DNA of 53,999 nucleotides from Candidatus Zixiibacteriota bacterium (GTDB lineage Bacteria > Zixibacteria > MSB-5A5 > SM23-73-2), in the NCBI GenBank assembly GCA_030615745.1, contig JAUWYR010000014.1:1-53999 (forward strand), in the 5' to 3' direction. Of this stretch, positions 1 to 7,443 are shown in pieces. The notes under the pieces are model-generated. The model did no database searches. It saw only the letters and a program-made list of their open reading frames with translations, and was not told the DNA's origin. Numbering within the stretch: position 1 is the stretch's first letter; each line of letters begins with the position of its first letter. The position numbers and the translations under genes were made by a program.

Positions 1-56
1 CCACCCTCGCCTAACTTCTCTAAAATCTTATAATGAGAAATTGTTCTCCCATTCAT
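1..56 (-). CDS. Serine/threonine protein kinase, N-terminal edge only (partial)
   Basis: Only the first 18 complete codons are inside the window; the gene runs off the left end on the minus strand. The translation from the ATG at 56 reads through ISHYKILEKLGEGG, which is the start of a Hanks-type kinase domain with its glycine-rich ATP loop (GxGxxG type, last glycines at the window edge). In bacterial PknB-like kinases this sequence is followed by a catalytic domain and often by TPR or sensor repeats, none of which is visible here. A purine-rich AGAAGG lies directly before the ATG. The family assignment rests on a short but very characteristic stretch. Confidence 0.75.
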   Translation of the reverse strand, partial: MNGRTISHYKILEKLGEG

Positions 57-548
57 ACCTTCTCGCTGATTGAGCTTTGACTACACCCTTAATAAATTGA
101 GAAACTACTTGATTGTCAACTAAAAAAGTAAAGAGAAGGAAGATAAACTTAAAGAAGTGCCTTAAGAAGCCTCAATTGTTATACTTAATGCCGCTCGCAA
201 GTGCCAAAAAAAGTCTTTCTGATAAGTTACCACGCTGTTAAAATAAAACTGTCAACCTGAAAATAGCTGACCCTGTGTGCGTGTTGGAAAGTTTACTTAA
301 CTATTGTTTGGCTGAAAATTCTAATGTGGTTTCTTATAAGCTAATATATTTGTAAACTCGATGGGTAAAGGGTGGACTATCCCCCGTTTCTGTCCGACCA
401 CCTGTATCTTAAAGGATTCCTTATTTACCTATACCCTCTCAAGAGGGGATAGGGGGCTGGCTTTTGCCCTTACACAGAGACCTTTTAAGATTGAGGTAAA
501 CTTAAGGTGGACTTATAGTAGAGCTTCGAATAGTTAACTTTATGAATA
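57..548. other. Intergenic region without recognised gene
   Basis: Apart from the possible kinase promoter at its left end I see no gene. A 57-codon open frame from 361 has no ribosome binding site and no recognisable sequence. A short imperfect palindrome (CCCTCT/AGGGGA type) lies near 433-452. The stretch around 250-275 (CTGTCAACCTGAAAATAGC) looks faintly like an insertion-sequence end, but no transposase remnant was found beside it. Confidence 0.4.
91..119 (-). promoter_or_regulatory. Possible sigma-70 promoter of the kinase gene
   Basis: On the minus strand TTGACA (119-114) and TTTATT (96-91) are 17 bases apart and end 35 bases before the kinase ATG. The -10 match is only moderate. Confidence 0.4.
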
Positions 549-634
549 TGCCGGAGGTCGGAGTCGAACCGACACGAGGTTTAAGCCTCACCGGATTTTG
601 AGTCCGGCGCGTCTACCAATTTCACCACTCCGGC
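549..634 (-). tRNA. tRNA-Leu (anticodon CAA)
   Basis: The minus strand folds as a class II tRNA. The 7-bp acceptor stem is GCCGGAG (634-628) with CTCCGGC (556-550). The D-arm contains GGTAGAC, the anticodon stem is CCGGA/TCCGG around loop CTCAAAA with anticodon CAA, there is a long variable arm as expected for leucine, and the T-loop is GGTTCGACTCC. The discriminator base at 549 is A, the leucine identity base. CCA is not encoded and must be added after transcription. Confidence 0.96.
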
Positions 635-728
635 TTACCAAATACGTGAATAAATATTAAATTACTGCCTTGAAAAAGTCAAGTGTTTTCGCTTAAAATT
701 TCTTTTAGCACCTCAAAAGTTTGAATGA

Positions 729-786
729 GGGGTTAGTCCTTTTTTGCTGACCTAACCCCTTGCCCTTCTCCATAAATGGAGAGGAG
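729..786. repeat. Intergenic palindromic repeat (CCTAACCCC / TTCTCCAT-ATGGAGAG type)
   Basis: Two adjacent inverted repeats lie here: GGGGTTAG (729-736) with CTAACCCC (752-759), then TTCTCCAT/ATGGAGAG (767-783). The words CTTGCCCTTCTCCA...TGGAGAGG recur at 51929-51956, and a related form occurs inside a coding region at 42142-42197. It sits downstream of the MBL-fold gene, which ends at 819 on the minus strand. Confidence 0.6.
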
Positions 787-818
787 GAAAGACATGAATT
801 GTATTAATGTATTTTTGC

Positions 819-1619
819 TTAAGATAGCTCTTTTTCCAATTCAAGGTTTAACCCATCTTTTGCGGATATGACTTTTATCCCAAGGTCAGAAGATAGTTTG
901 TCTGCGACATCCCATGGTTTTGCCCTGACCATGGTCATCCCGAAATGGGTCAAAACTGCTAATTTCGGCTTTATTTTTTGAATGATATTTTTCGCATCAT
1001 ATAGGTTAAGATGATCCATTTTTAAACTGATCTGGTCTTTTTTATACCTTACCACATTAATTATGATAAGGTCGCTTTCAGAATATACTTCAATAAGTTT
1101 TGGGAAAAACTTGGTGTCAACAATCAAAGATATAGTATATTTAGATGATTTAAACTTGATTCCATAGGTTTCAACTCCGTGGATATGTTTTAAAGGGGTA
1201 GAAAAATTTATTTTTCCCAACGAATAATTTCCTCCTTCTTGGAGGATATGAATTTTTTCAACGAAATCCCTCAGGTATTTTAAAATAACCGGGTCATCCT
1301 CTCTCTTGATGCATACGCACAGTGCATCCTTGGGAGCAAAAAGCTCTCCCTTTTTTTTGAATCCACCTTGGGTCATCGCCTCGATCATAACATTTATATC
1401 TGCTGAATGGTCAAGATGTCTATGGGTTAGAATGATTCCATCCAAAGTTTGTGGGTCGAGTTTTGGCTTTGATGAAGCACATTTGACCAGTGTTCCAGGA
1501 CCCGGGTCGACTAAAATGTTTGTATCATCCAGACTCATCCAGATACCTCCTGAGGCACGAATCTGTTTTGCCACCACGAATCTTGCCCCAGCAGTTCCTA
1601 AGAATTTTATCCTGTTCAC
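819..1619 (-). CDS. MBL-fold metallo-hydrolase
   Basis: The 266-residue protein has the metallo-beta-lactamase signature HxHxDH (THRHLDH, residues 65-71) for a dinuclear metal site, the upstream DPGPGT strand-turn, a later aspartate (VDTKF, about residue 168) and a C-terminal histidine (LTHFG, about 225) in the order usual for the family. It has no signal peptide, so it is probably cytoplasmic. RNase Z-like and phosphodiesterase-like members share this layout, so the substrate cannot be stated. It starts with GTG, whose first bases overlap the TGA of the upstream sigma-54 regulator gene (GTGA overlap), so the two are very likely translated together. Confidence 0.85.
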   Translation of the reverse strand: MNRIKFLGTAGARFVVAKQIRASGGIWMSLDDTNILVDPGPGTLVKCASSKPKLDPQTLDGIILTHRHLDHSADINVMIEAMTQGGFKKKGELFAPKDALCVCIKREDDPVILKYLRDFVEKIHILQEGGNYSLGKINFSTPLKHIHGVETYGIKFKSSKYTISLIVDTKFFPKLIEVYSESDLIIINVVRYKKDQISLKMDHLNLYDAKNIIQKIKPKLAVLTHFGMTMVRAKPWDVADKLSSDLGIKVISAKDGLNLELEKELS

Positions 1620-2983
1620 AGTTTATTATTACTATTTGTCTGTTTATCTATTTCGTATTCTTTCATTTTCAGCCTTAAGGTGTTTCTATGAATCCCCAAA
1701 ATATCTGCGGTTTTGCCTAAATTCCAGTTCGTCTTTTCCAAAATATCTATTATATGGTTTTTCTCCATTTCTTTCAAAGAAAAATCCTTAGGAGATTTTA
1801 CTTTTCTTTTTCCAAAGGAAAGGGAGGAGAGATCTTCCTCATCTAAAGCCTCGCCTCTGGAGAGAACAACTCCCCTTTCAATTATATTTTCCAATTCCCT
1901 TATGTTTCCAGGCCAATCATAGGATAAAAGAATATCCTTTGCTTTCTGGGTGATCCCCTTTATCCTTTTGCCACATTTTTTATTCGATTTTTCTATGAAG
2001 TGTGTAACTAATGGGATGATGTCTTCTTTTCTTTCTCTTAGAGGGGGGACAAAAATTGAGATGACATTAAGTCGGAAGTAGAGGTCTTCCCGGAAAGTTT
2101 TCTCTTCTATCTTTTTCTCCAGATCCTGATTGGTTGCAGATATTATCCTGACATCAACCTCTATTGTATCCTCACCACCCAGCCTTTCGAACCTCTGAGA
2201 CTCTAAAACCCTTAAAAGCTTGACCTGAATTTCTTTTGGGATATCACCGATCTCGTCTAAAAAAAGGGTTCCTTTATCAGCCAATTCAAATCTTCCCTCT
2301 TTTTTCTTAACCGCACCAGTAAAAGCACCCTTCTCGTAGCCGAATAGTTCAGATTCGAGTAAAGTCTCTGGTAAAGCTGCACAGGAGACAGGGATAAATC
2401 TTTTCTCAGATCTTTTGCTCAAAAAATGAATTGCTCTGGCAACTAATTCTTTTCCAGTTCCTGAGTCACCTCTTATTAGAACTGTCGAGTCAGTAGGAGC
2501 AACTCTTGTCACTGTGCTTAAAACATCTTTTATAGCTTTGCTTTCACCGATTATCTTTAAATCCTTATATTTTTCTTCGAGTTCTTGTTTTAAAAATCTG
2601 TTCTCAATTATGATTTTTTGTTCATCAAAAGCTTTTTTAATATTAAGGTTCAGCTCATCTAAATTTATGGGCTTGTTTAGATAATGGAAAGCTCCTTTTT
2701 TCATAGCATCCACTGCGGTTTCAATCGATCCATATGCGGTCATCATTATCACCTGAATATCAGGATTTATCTTTTTCAATCTCTCCAATAATTCTATTCC
2801 ATCCATTCCTGGCATCTTAAGATCGACTAAAGCTAACTCGAAATTTTTCTGGTCGCAGAAATTTATTGCTGATTCACCTGAATTTACAGTAGATACAGAG
2901 TATCCCTGTTTTTTTAAAAACCCTGAGAGCATGTTAAGCTGGGACTCTTCATCATCTACTATGAGGATTCTGTACAAAGGCAT
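1616..2983 (-). CDS. Sigma-54-dependent response regulator (NtrC family)
   Basis: The 455-residue protein has three domains. A receiver (about 1-120) carries the acidic pair DD at 10-11 and the phospho-acceptor Asp54 in LVDLKMP. A AAA+ ATPase has Walker A GDSGTGKE (172-179), GAFTGA (219-224) and Walker B FLDEIG (241-246). A C-terminal Fis-type helix-turn-helix ends the protein (NWNLGKTADILGIHRNTL). The intact GAFTGA loop is what contacts sigma-54, so it should activate sigma-54 promoters when phosphorylated. No histidine kinase is adjacent. The downstream partner is the MBL-fold hydrolase, joined by a GTGA overlap. No -24/-12 sigma-54 element was recognised near this gene. Confidence 0.95.
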   Translation of the reverse strand: MPLYRILIVDDEESQLNMLSGFLKKQGYSVSTVNSGESAINFCDQKNFELALVDLKMPGMDGIELLERLKKINPDIQVIMMTAYGSIETAVDAMKKGAFHYLNKPINLDELNLNIKKAFDEQKIIIENRFLKQELEEKYKDLKIIGESKAIKDVLSTVTRVAPTDSTVLIRGDSGTGKELVARAIHFLSKRSEKRFIPVSCAALPETLLESELFGYEKGAFTGAVKKKEGRFELADKGTLFLDEIGDIPKEIQVKLLRVLESQRFERLGGEDTIEVDVRIISATNQDLEKKIEEKTFREDLYFRLNVISIFVPPLRERKEDIIPLVTHFIEKSNKKCGKRIKGITQKAKDILLSYDWPGNIRELENIIERGVVLSRGEALDEEDLSSLSFGKRKVKSPKDFSLKEMEKNHIIDILEKTNWNLGKTADILGIHRNTLRLKMKEYEIDKQTNSNNKL

Positions 2984-3115
2984 AAATTTATCTTTTAATT
3001 AAGATCACAGGCTGTGACAACCTGTGATACCGGTTTTTTGTAAAAATATATAAAGAAGATTTTAAATAGCAAGTGATTTGAAGTTTTTTAAAAACAAAGA
3101 TTTTTTCTCTATGTA

Positions 3116-3141
3116 TCGGCAAAAGGATTTGCGGATGCCCG
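3116..3141. repeat. Palindromic repeat CGGCAAAAGGATTTGCGG (copy 1 of 3)
   Basis: A short imperfect hairpin of the form CGGCAAA-AGGA-TTTGCCG followed by ATGCCC or ACACCC. Related copies occur at 4132-4156 and 18351-18378, all intergenic. The upstream gap (2984-3182) also holds TCACAGG...CCTGTGA near 3005-3028, related to the arm at 26841-26876. Confidence 0.6.
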
Positions 3142-3182
3142 CAAGCTTCAGGAATCCCTGTCCAAAAAAAGTCCGATTTTCC

Positions 3183-3210
3183 TTGACAAATTAGTAAAAA
3201 TTTTTATATT
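3183..3210 (+). promoter_or_regulatory. Probable sigma-70 promoter for the dockerin-type protein gene
   Basis: TTGACA (3183-3188) and TATATT (3205-3210) with a 16-base spacer, in an AT-rich stretch about 140 bases before the chosen start codon. Confidence 0.55.
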
Positions 3211-3347
3211 TGTATTATAAAACATCTATACGTATATCTTTATTAACCCTTATCCGGTGAGTAAAGATGTTTCTAAAAAATCTTTACACCCCTTTAAAAA
3301 GAAGAAAAAAGAGCCATATCTTGAATTTTAAACCACAGGAGGTCAAG

Positions 3348-4115
3348 ATGTTTTTTAGAAGTTCGGTTTTGTTGTCTAAGACTTTGTTTATCATAATTCT
3401 TTTTTTAGTTTTATCATTTACTTCGTTTAATAGTCTTTATTCCCAAACTGCTCAACCCCATAATGTCTCCATCCTAATTAACTTAATCGACTTCTTGTGC
3501 GGCGATGCTAATGCAGATGGAGATATTAACCTCGGCGATGTGATCTGCATAGCTAACTATCTACTCAAGGGAGGACCTGAACCTGTTCCGCCGGATGCTG
3601 CAGATGTCAACTGCGACGAGTTGATAAACATAGGAGACGTCATCTACCTGGCAAATTATCTGCTCAAAGGTGGACCCCCACCCTGTTGGTCCGAAATTCC
3701 AGTCAATTTTGATAGTTGCAAAACATTTCAGAGAATGGATCCTATAGATAGCACCCCACCAAATCAAGATTGTATAGAATATCAATATGATGGGGAGAAT
3801 GTTCTTTCGATCAAGCACATAAATGCGGGATTCAATTGCTGTGCTGATGAGATGAAGGCTTTTGTAAACATTGAGGACAACATTATTACAATAGAAGAAA
3901 GAGAATATTTTTATGTTGGGCCATGTTATTGCCTTTGCCTTTTCGATTTGGATTATGATATTAGCGGCGTGAGTCCGGGAGTGTATACGATAAAAGTAAT
4001 CGAACTATATTTATCCGAAGGTGATGAACCGCTGGAATTCACTGTTGATCTTTCTTCTTCAACTTCAGGTAGACACTGTGTAGATAGATCTGGTTATCCC
4101 TGGGGGACTTGGTAA
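3348..4115 (+). CDS. Secreted protein with N-terminal dockerin type I-like domain
   Basis: The start at 3348 is chosen over an in-frame ATG at 3267 because AGGAGG lies 5 bases upstream and a signal peptide begins at once (MFFRSS, then a hydrophobic run to about residue 28, cut near YSQ). Residues 51-113 hold two EF-hand-like dockerin repeats: DANADGDINLGD and DVNCDELINIGD, each followed by a YLLKGG helix. Dockerins bind cohesins in cellulosomes, but in many non-cellulolytic bacteria they occur in exported proteins of unknown role. The remaining ~140 residues are cysteine-rich (CADE, CYCLC, a C-terminal Cys) with no recognised family. The domain lies at the N-terminus rather than the more common C-terminus. 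Confidence 0.85.
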   Translation: MFFRSSVLLSKTLFIIILFLVLSFTSFNSLYSQTAQPHNVSILINLIDFLCGDANADGDINLGDVICIANYLLKGGPEPVPPDAADVNCDELINIGDVIYLANYLLKGGPPPCWSEIPVNFDSCKTFQRMDPIDSTPPNQDCIEYQYDGENVLSIKHINAGFNCCADEMKAFVNIEDNIITIEEREYFYVGPCYCLCLFDLDYDISGVSPGVYTIKVIELYLSEGDEPLEFTVDLSSSTSGRHCVDRSGYPWGTW

Positions 4116-4131
4116 ATAAAACTCTTGATTG

Positions 4132-4156
4132 ATCGGCAAAAAGACTTGCCGGTATC
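4132..4156. repeat. Palindromic repeat CGGCAAAAAGACTTGCCGG (copy 2 of 3)
   Basis: Same element as at 3116-3141 and 18351-18378. It begins 17 bases after the dockerin-type gene stop. No T-run follows, so it is not a clear terminator. Confidence 0.55.
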
Positions 4157-4179
4157 CTAAAATCTGATATTGTTAAAGG

Positions 4180-4274
4180 GACAGACCTTCAGGTCTCTGA
4201 TGCTTCGAGAATCCGAAGGATGTTTCGAAGAGGAATTCGCGAAGCTGATTGGCATCCCGCCTTTGGCGGGATGC
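4180..4274. repeat. Intergenic hairpins between the dockerin-type gene and asnA
   Basis: AGACCT-TC-AGGTCT (4183-4196) has the same arm sequence as the element at 18401-18420. A perfect 10-bp hairpin GCATCCCGCC-TTT-GGCGGGATGC lies at 4252-4274. Further along, CCATTG...CAATGG lies near 4356-4376. The rest of the gap to 4510 shows no gene, and I could not recognise a T-box or other riboswitch ahead of asnA. Confidence 0.6.
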
Positions 4275-4510
4275 ACCAGTGAGGATTTTAAATCGTTCCT
4301 TTGGATTATTGAGTTTCAAAAGTCATATCACGCTTCTTGTAAAATGTAAGTGTCTCACCATTGTTTGCCCTCAATGGAGTTTAAGAGTGGGTGGTTTTTT
4401 ACTTGATTTTTAAAAGGGGAGACACTAAATTAGTGAGGTGTTTTGTTATTTTAAGTTAATTGAGATACCTAAATAAGTGAAAGTAAAAATTATGAAAGGA
4501 GATGAACGCA

Positions 4511-5641
4511 ATGGCAGACAAGAAGGCAGACCTGGCTGGACCTGGCATCGGCGACTATGACGAGCTGGAGAAAATCCTGCCACAGGACTACAGCTCTCTT
4601 TTGACCCCAAAGGAAACGCAGAAGGCAATCTTTTCGGTGAAGAACTACATCGAGGAGAATCTGTGCAAACAGCTCAATCTGATGATGGTTCAGGTTCCGC
4701 TGATCGTTGACGTTGAGAGTGGAGTGAACGATTACCTGGACCGTGATGGCTCACGTGCCCCAATCCAGTTCCACATTTCAAACGACTATGACAAACATCC
4801 AATAGATGCCCAGGTAGTGCAGGCCGCAACCAAGTGGAAGCGTGTTGCGCTGAAACAGTTTGGTATGAAGGTGGGTGAGGGTTTGTGCACAGATATGAAA
4901 GCTGTGCGCAAGGACTACTTCCTAGACCACGATCACAGCTGTTATGTAGATCAGTGGGACTGGGAGCTGGTGATAACGGAAGAACAGCGTAACCTGGACT
5001 TTCTGACTGAAGTGGTAAAGAGGATCTGGAAGGTTCTCAAGGGCGCCGAGGCCCATGTCCAAAAGCTTTTTCCCCAGCTGAAGACGGATAAGTATCCCAG
5101 CCTGCCCGAGGAGCTTACATTCATCCATGCCGAAGACATTCTTGAAAAGTACCCCGACCTTCCGCGTAAGCAGCGCGAGACAACGATCCTGCAGGAATAC
5201 CCCGCGATCTTTATCATTGGGATCGGCTGGACGCTCAAGGATGGCTACCCGCACGAAATGAGGGCGGCAGACTACGATGACTGGGTCACGGAGACAACAT
5301 CTGAGGACGGCAGACTTATGCATGGTCTTAACGGTGATATTCTTGTCTGGAACCCGGTGACAAAGCGCCGCCACGAGCTGACATCCATGGGTATCCGGGT
5401 TAACGCCGACACGCTCAAGAAACAGCTGGAGATCACCGGCCAGCTTGATTTCCTCAAGTTACCATACCACCAAGGAATCATAAACAACGAGCTCCCGCTC
5501 TGCATAGGTGGTGGCATTGGGCAGTCCCGCACCTACATGCTTCTGCTCAAGAAGGCGCATCTTGGAGAGGTCAGTGTCACCGTATGGCCAAAGATACTCA
5601 AGGACATGTGCAAAAAGAAGAACATCTTTGTCCTGGAGTGA
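4511..5641 (+). CDS. asnA: Aspartate--ammonia ligase (asparagine synthetase A)
   Basis: Makes asparagine from aspartate, ammonia and ATP through an aspartyl-adenylate, in the cytoplasm. The class II aminoacyl-tRNA-synthetase-like fold is shown by family blocks seen in order: YVDQWDWE, RAADYDDW, LNGDILVWNP, ELTSMGIRVNADTLK and IGGGIGQSR. At 376 residues it is somewhat longer than the ~330-residue enterobacterial enzyme, mainly at the N-terminus. The start is ATG 4511 (MADKK), because AGGAG at 4497-4501 fits it and not the ATG at 4502. Codon use is strikingly GC-richer than all its neighbours (many CTG, GAC, AAG, CGC), which suggests recent horizontal acquisition. It is monocistronic, flanked by repeat-filled gaps. 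Confidence 0.95.
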   Translation: MADKKADLAGPGIGDYDELEKILPQDYSSLLTPKETQKAIFSVKNYIEENLCKQLNLMMVQVPLIVDVESGVNDYLDRDGSRAPIQFHISNDYDKHPIDAQVVQAATKWKRVALKQFGMKVGEGLCTDMKAVRKDYFLDHDHSCYVDQWDWELVITEEQRNLDFLTEVVKRIWKVLKGAEAHVQKLFPQLKTDKYPSLPEELTFIHAEDILEKYPDLPRKQRETTILQEYPAIFIIGIGWTLKDGYPHEMRAADYDDWVTETTSEDGRLMHGLNGDILVWNPVTKRRHELTSMGIRVNADTLKKQLEITGQLDFLKLPYHQGIINNELPLCIGGGIGQSRTYMLLLKKAHLGEVSVTVWPKILKDMCKKKNIFVLE

Positions 5642-5673
5642 ACAGAAAATCTGTCCTTACATTTTTTAATGGT

Positions 5674-5699
5674 GGCGTCAGGAGTTTCCTCCTGACGCC
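5674..5699. repeat. GCGTCAGGAG-type palindrome downstream of asnA
   Basis: Perfect 11-bp stem GGCGTCAGGAG (5674-5684) and CTCCTGACGCC (5689-5699) with loop TTTC. The surrounding ~43 bases (TAATGGTGGCGTCA...TAAGGCTCC) are repeated in degenerate form at 5826-5868. The same arm appears at 6904-6943 and 23388-23412. A weaker ACAGA-AAA-TCTGT hairpin with a T-run just after the stop (5642-5668) may terminate asnA. Confidence 0.75.
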
Positions 5700-5825
5700 T
5701 AAGGCTCCTAAGTATCAAAATTGAAAAACCTGAAGCGTTTTTTAAAGTGGAAGGTTCATAAATATCTTGACTTTTAGTTGACAAAATATTTATATTACAA
5801 CAAGGTTATTTTTTATCTTATGAAT

Positions 5826-5868
5826 TAATGGTGGCGTCAGCAGTTTCCTCCTGTTTCTTAAGGCTCCG
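5826..5868. repeat. Degenerate direct copy of the 5667-5709 repeat
   Basis: Shares TAATGGTGGCGTCAGCAGTTTCCTCCTG... with the copy at 5667-5709, but the 3' arm has decayed (CTGTTTCTT instead of CTGACGCCT). Between the copies, TTGACT (5767-5772) and TATATT (5791-5796), 18 bases apart, could be a promoter for the next gene. Nothing else is recognised in 5642-6000. Confidence 0.55.
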
Positions 5869-6000
5869 TTAGGAGGTAAGTCTCGATGGTACTGAACTAA
5901 TTTATGATTTGATAGCTGGTGCTGGCCGCCTCGTCCGTTAGCAGATGAGAAACGATATAGACAAGGTGTACTCTATGAACAGGAAAAAATTGAGGAATTC

Positions 6001-6897
6001 ATGACAGAGCAAAAACAGCAACTTCTTAAAGCTAACTCCCGTTTTAAGCAACTCCCTTCATGTATTTTAAGTGCCGAGGACATAAGGAAAATCTTTACTT
6101 TATTAAAAGAGAAAGTAGAGGAGGCGGTGCAAATTGAGTTGAAGGAATTGCAACGCCCAGATGGAATGACAGAAACTGATTTTAACAAACTCAAAGAGAA
6201 TATAATTAAGAATTTCAAACTAACAGTTCTTGTAATGGGGACTAAAGGAGAAAGATTAGCCAGTGTCAATATCTCGGCTCTTTCCGCCGAAAACATCCCA
6301 GAAGATCTTGAGTCGATTACATTCGAGTGTTCCTATTTGTTTGGGTCTTTCTTTGGTATAAAGCCTAAAAACAACTTGGAGGTTGTTTTAGATTTTCGAA
6401 GACCCAAGATTCTTGATTTTTCAAATCCATCACTTGAACCAAATCCAAACAAAAGTCACATTCAGGTAATGGGGAATAACGATACATGGGTAAATGGTGT
6501 TTATCATAGTTTGATTTCTTTCTTCAAATCAAAAATAAGCAAAAGGAGTTGGGTCCATTCTCGCTATGTTTATGAGTTAATTTTATGGTGTTTTATTTTT
6601 CCTTCAATTTTTTGGACGATATTTCGAATTGACACTCATATTAGACCTGCACTCGGGAACATTTCGACTATTCTTTTGATTGCTTTATATTTTTATTTTT
6701 TCTTTACTATTCTTTTTATATACAGATTGTTTTTCAACTATGTGCACTGGATTTTTCCAGTCCTTGAATATCGAACAGAGCAAGGGACAAAGATGAGCAC
6801 ACACAGGAGAACTTTTGGGAGAATTTTTGCTGCAATAATTACAATAATACTAGGTCTAATCATAGCGTTACTTTACGATGTCTTGAAGTATCTTTAA
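6001..6897 (+). CDS. Hypothetical membrane protein with soluble N-terminal domain
   Basis: I do not recognise the family. The 298-residue product has a charged, soluble N-terminal part of about 185 residues, including a short helical stretch rich in Lys/Glu near residues 30-65. Three likely membrane segments follow: ELILWCFIFPSIFWTIF (about 190-207), TILLIALYFYFFFTILFIYR (about 220-240) and IFAAIITIILGLIIALLY (about 275-293). No signal peptide is present. ATG 6001 is the only in-frame start; GAGG lies 5 bases before it. The frame stays open upstream to a stop at 5905-5907 without a start codon, so a decayed longer form is possible. It is isolated in a repeat-rich accessory stretch. Confidence 0.65.
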   Translation: MTEQKQQLLKANSRFKQLPSCILSAEDIRKIFTLLKEKVEEAVQIELKELQRPDGMTETDFNKLKENIIKNFKLTVLVMGTKGERLASVNISALSAENIPEDLESITFECSYLFGSFFGIKPKNNLEVVLDFRRPKILDFSNPSLEPNPNKSHIQVMGNNDTWVNGVYHSLISFFKSKISKRSWVHSRYVYELILWCFIFPSIFWTIFRIDTHIRPALGNISTILLIALYFYFFFTILFIYRLFFNYVHWIFPVLEYRTEQGTKMSTHRRTFGRIFAAIITIILGLIIALLYDVLKYL

Positions 6898-6903
6898 TTA
6901 GTT

Positions 6904-6995
6904 GCGTCAGGAGCTCCACTCCCCTGGCCGGGCAGGCTGACGCTTAAAAACTTCTCCTAATGCTAACGGCTCTGTCGGGAGGTAACTCCCGACAG
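6904..6995. repeat. REP-like hairpin pair; first arm interrupted by a 15-nt GC-rich insert
   Basis: Arm 1 is GCGTCAGGAG (6904-6913) with CTCC...TGACGC, split by the 15-nt insert CCTGGCCGGGCAGGC at 6923-6937. Without it, the arm matches the intact copy at 23388-23412. Arm 2 is the perfect CTGTCGGGAG-GTAA-CTCCCGACAG (6972-6995), identical to 23419-23442. Together with 7029-7077 it forms a composite block repeated at 23388-23545. Confidence 0.8.
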
Positions 6996-7028
6996 CACTG
7001 GAAAATTTACATTCTCTCATTCTATTTC

Positions 7029-7077
7029 GCAGAGGGATAAACCCTCTGCTACGCGTAGCGGAGCCTTTATGGCTCCG
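7029..7077. repeat. Tail-to-tail REP-like half elements (CTAC/GTAG junction)
   Basis: GCAGAGGG-ATAAA-CCCTCTGC (7029-7049) is joined through the palindrome GCTACGCGTAGC (7048-7059) to CGGAGCC-TTTAT-GGCTCCG (7059-7077). The CTAC and GTAG feet meet in the middle. It is the uninterrupted counterpart of 23478-23540, which carries a 15-nt insert in the second half. The rest of 6898-7443 has no gene that I can recognise. Confidence 0.8.
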
Positions 7078-7344
7078 ATACCTCAGGAGCCTGAAGAACT
7101 TTTTGAGCCCGGAGAAGTTATCAGTAAGGAATAGCTTTTACTTTTCTTACAATACAAGATTTTCAATCATTTCTTTTAAAACTTTCCCCTTAACCTTACC
7201 TTACTCATAAAATTTGACTATTAATAATGATTTTAATTGATAAATTCAACTTTAAACTTATATTTATTGTCATTGCTAAGAGATTTTGAGATTTAGATTG
7301 AGAACGTTGCACCCAAAAAGCCTTCTTGCTCGAATAAGTTTAAA

Positions 7345-7380
7345 GAGGGATAAACCCTCCCTGGCCGGGCAGGTTCCTAT
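7345..7380. repeat. REP-like half element with 15-nt GC-rich insert
   Basis: GAGGG-ATAAA-CCCTC (7345-7359) is followed at once by CCTGGCCGGGCAGGT (7360-7374) and then TCCTATGCG, a degenerate CTAC foot. In intact copies the CCCTC continues directly as TGCTACGCG. It lies just upstream of the EamA gene. Confidence 0.7.
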
Positions 7381-7443
7381 GCGTCAAGGAAAAAAAATTA
7401 GCGTGGCAGAGCCTTTTTGGTTTTTGATTAAATAGGATATAAA

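Noticed and set aside
250-275. Possible solo insertion-sequence end
   Set aside because: The resemblance rests on a few bases, and no transposase remnant or matching inverted end was found nearby.
361-534. 57-codon frame in the left intergenic region
   Set aside because: No ribosome binding site, unlike-protein composition, and it crosses a palindrome.
1306-1791. 161-codon plus-strand frame opposite the MBL-fold and regulator genes
   Set aside because: It lies antisense to two genes with clear family motifs, crosses their overlap and has no recognisable product or ribosome binding site.
4300-4510. T-box or other riboswitch upstream of asnA
   Set aside because: No T-box sequence, specifier stem or antiterminator could be recognised.
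4922-5374. 150-codon minus-strand frame inside asnA
   Set aside because: Long antisense frames are expected in the GC-richer asnA; asnA itself is unambiguous on the other strand.
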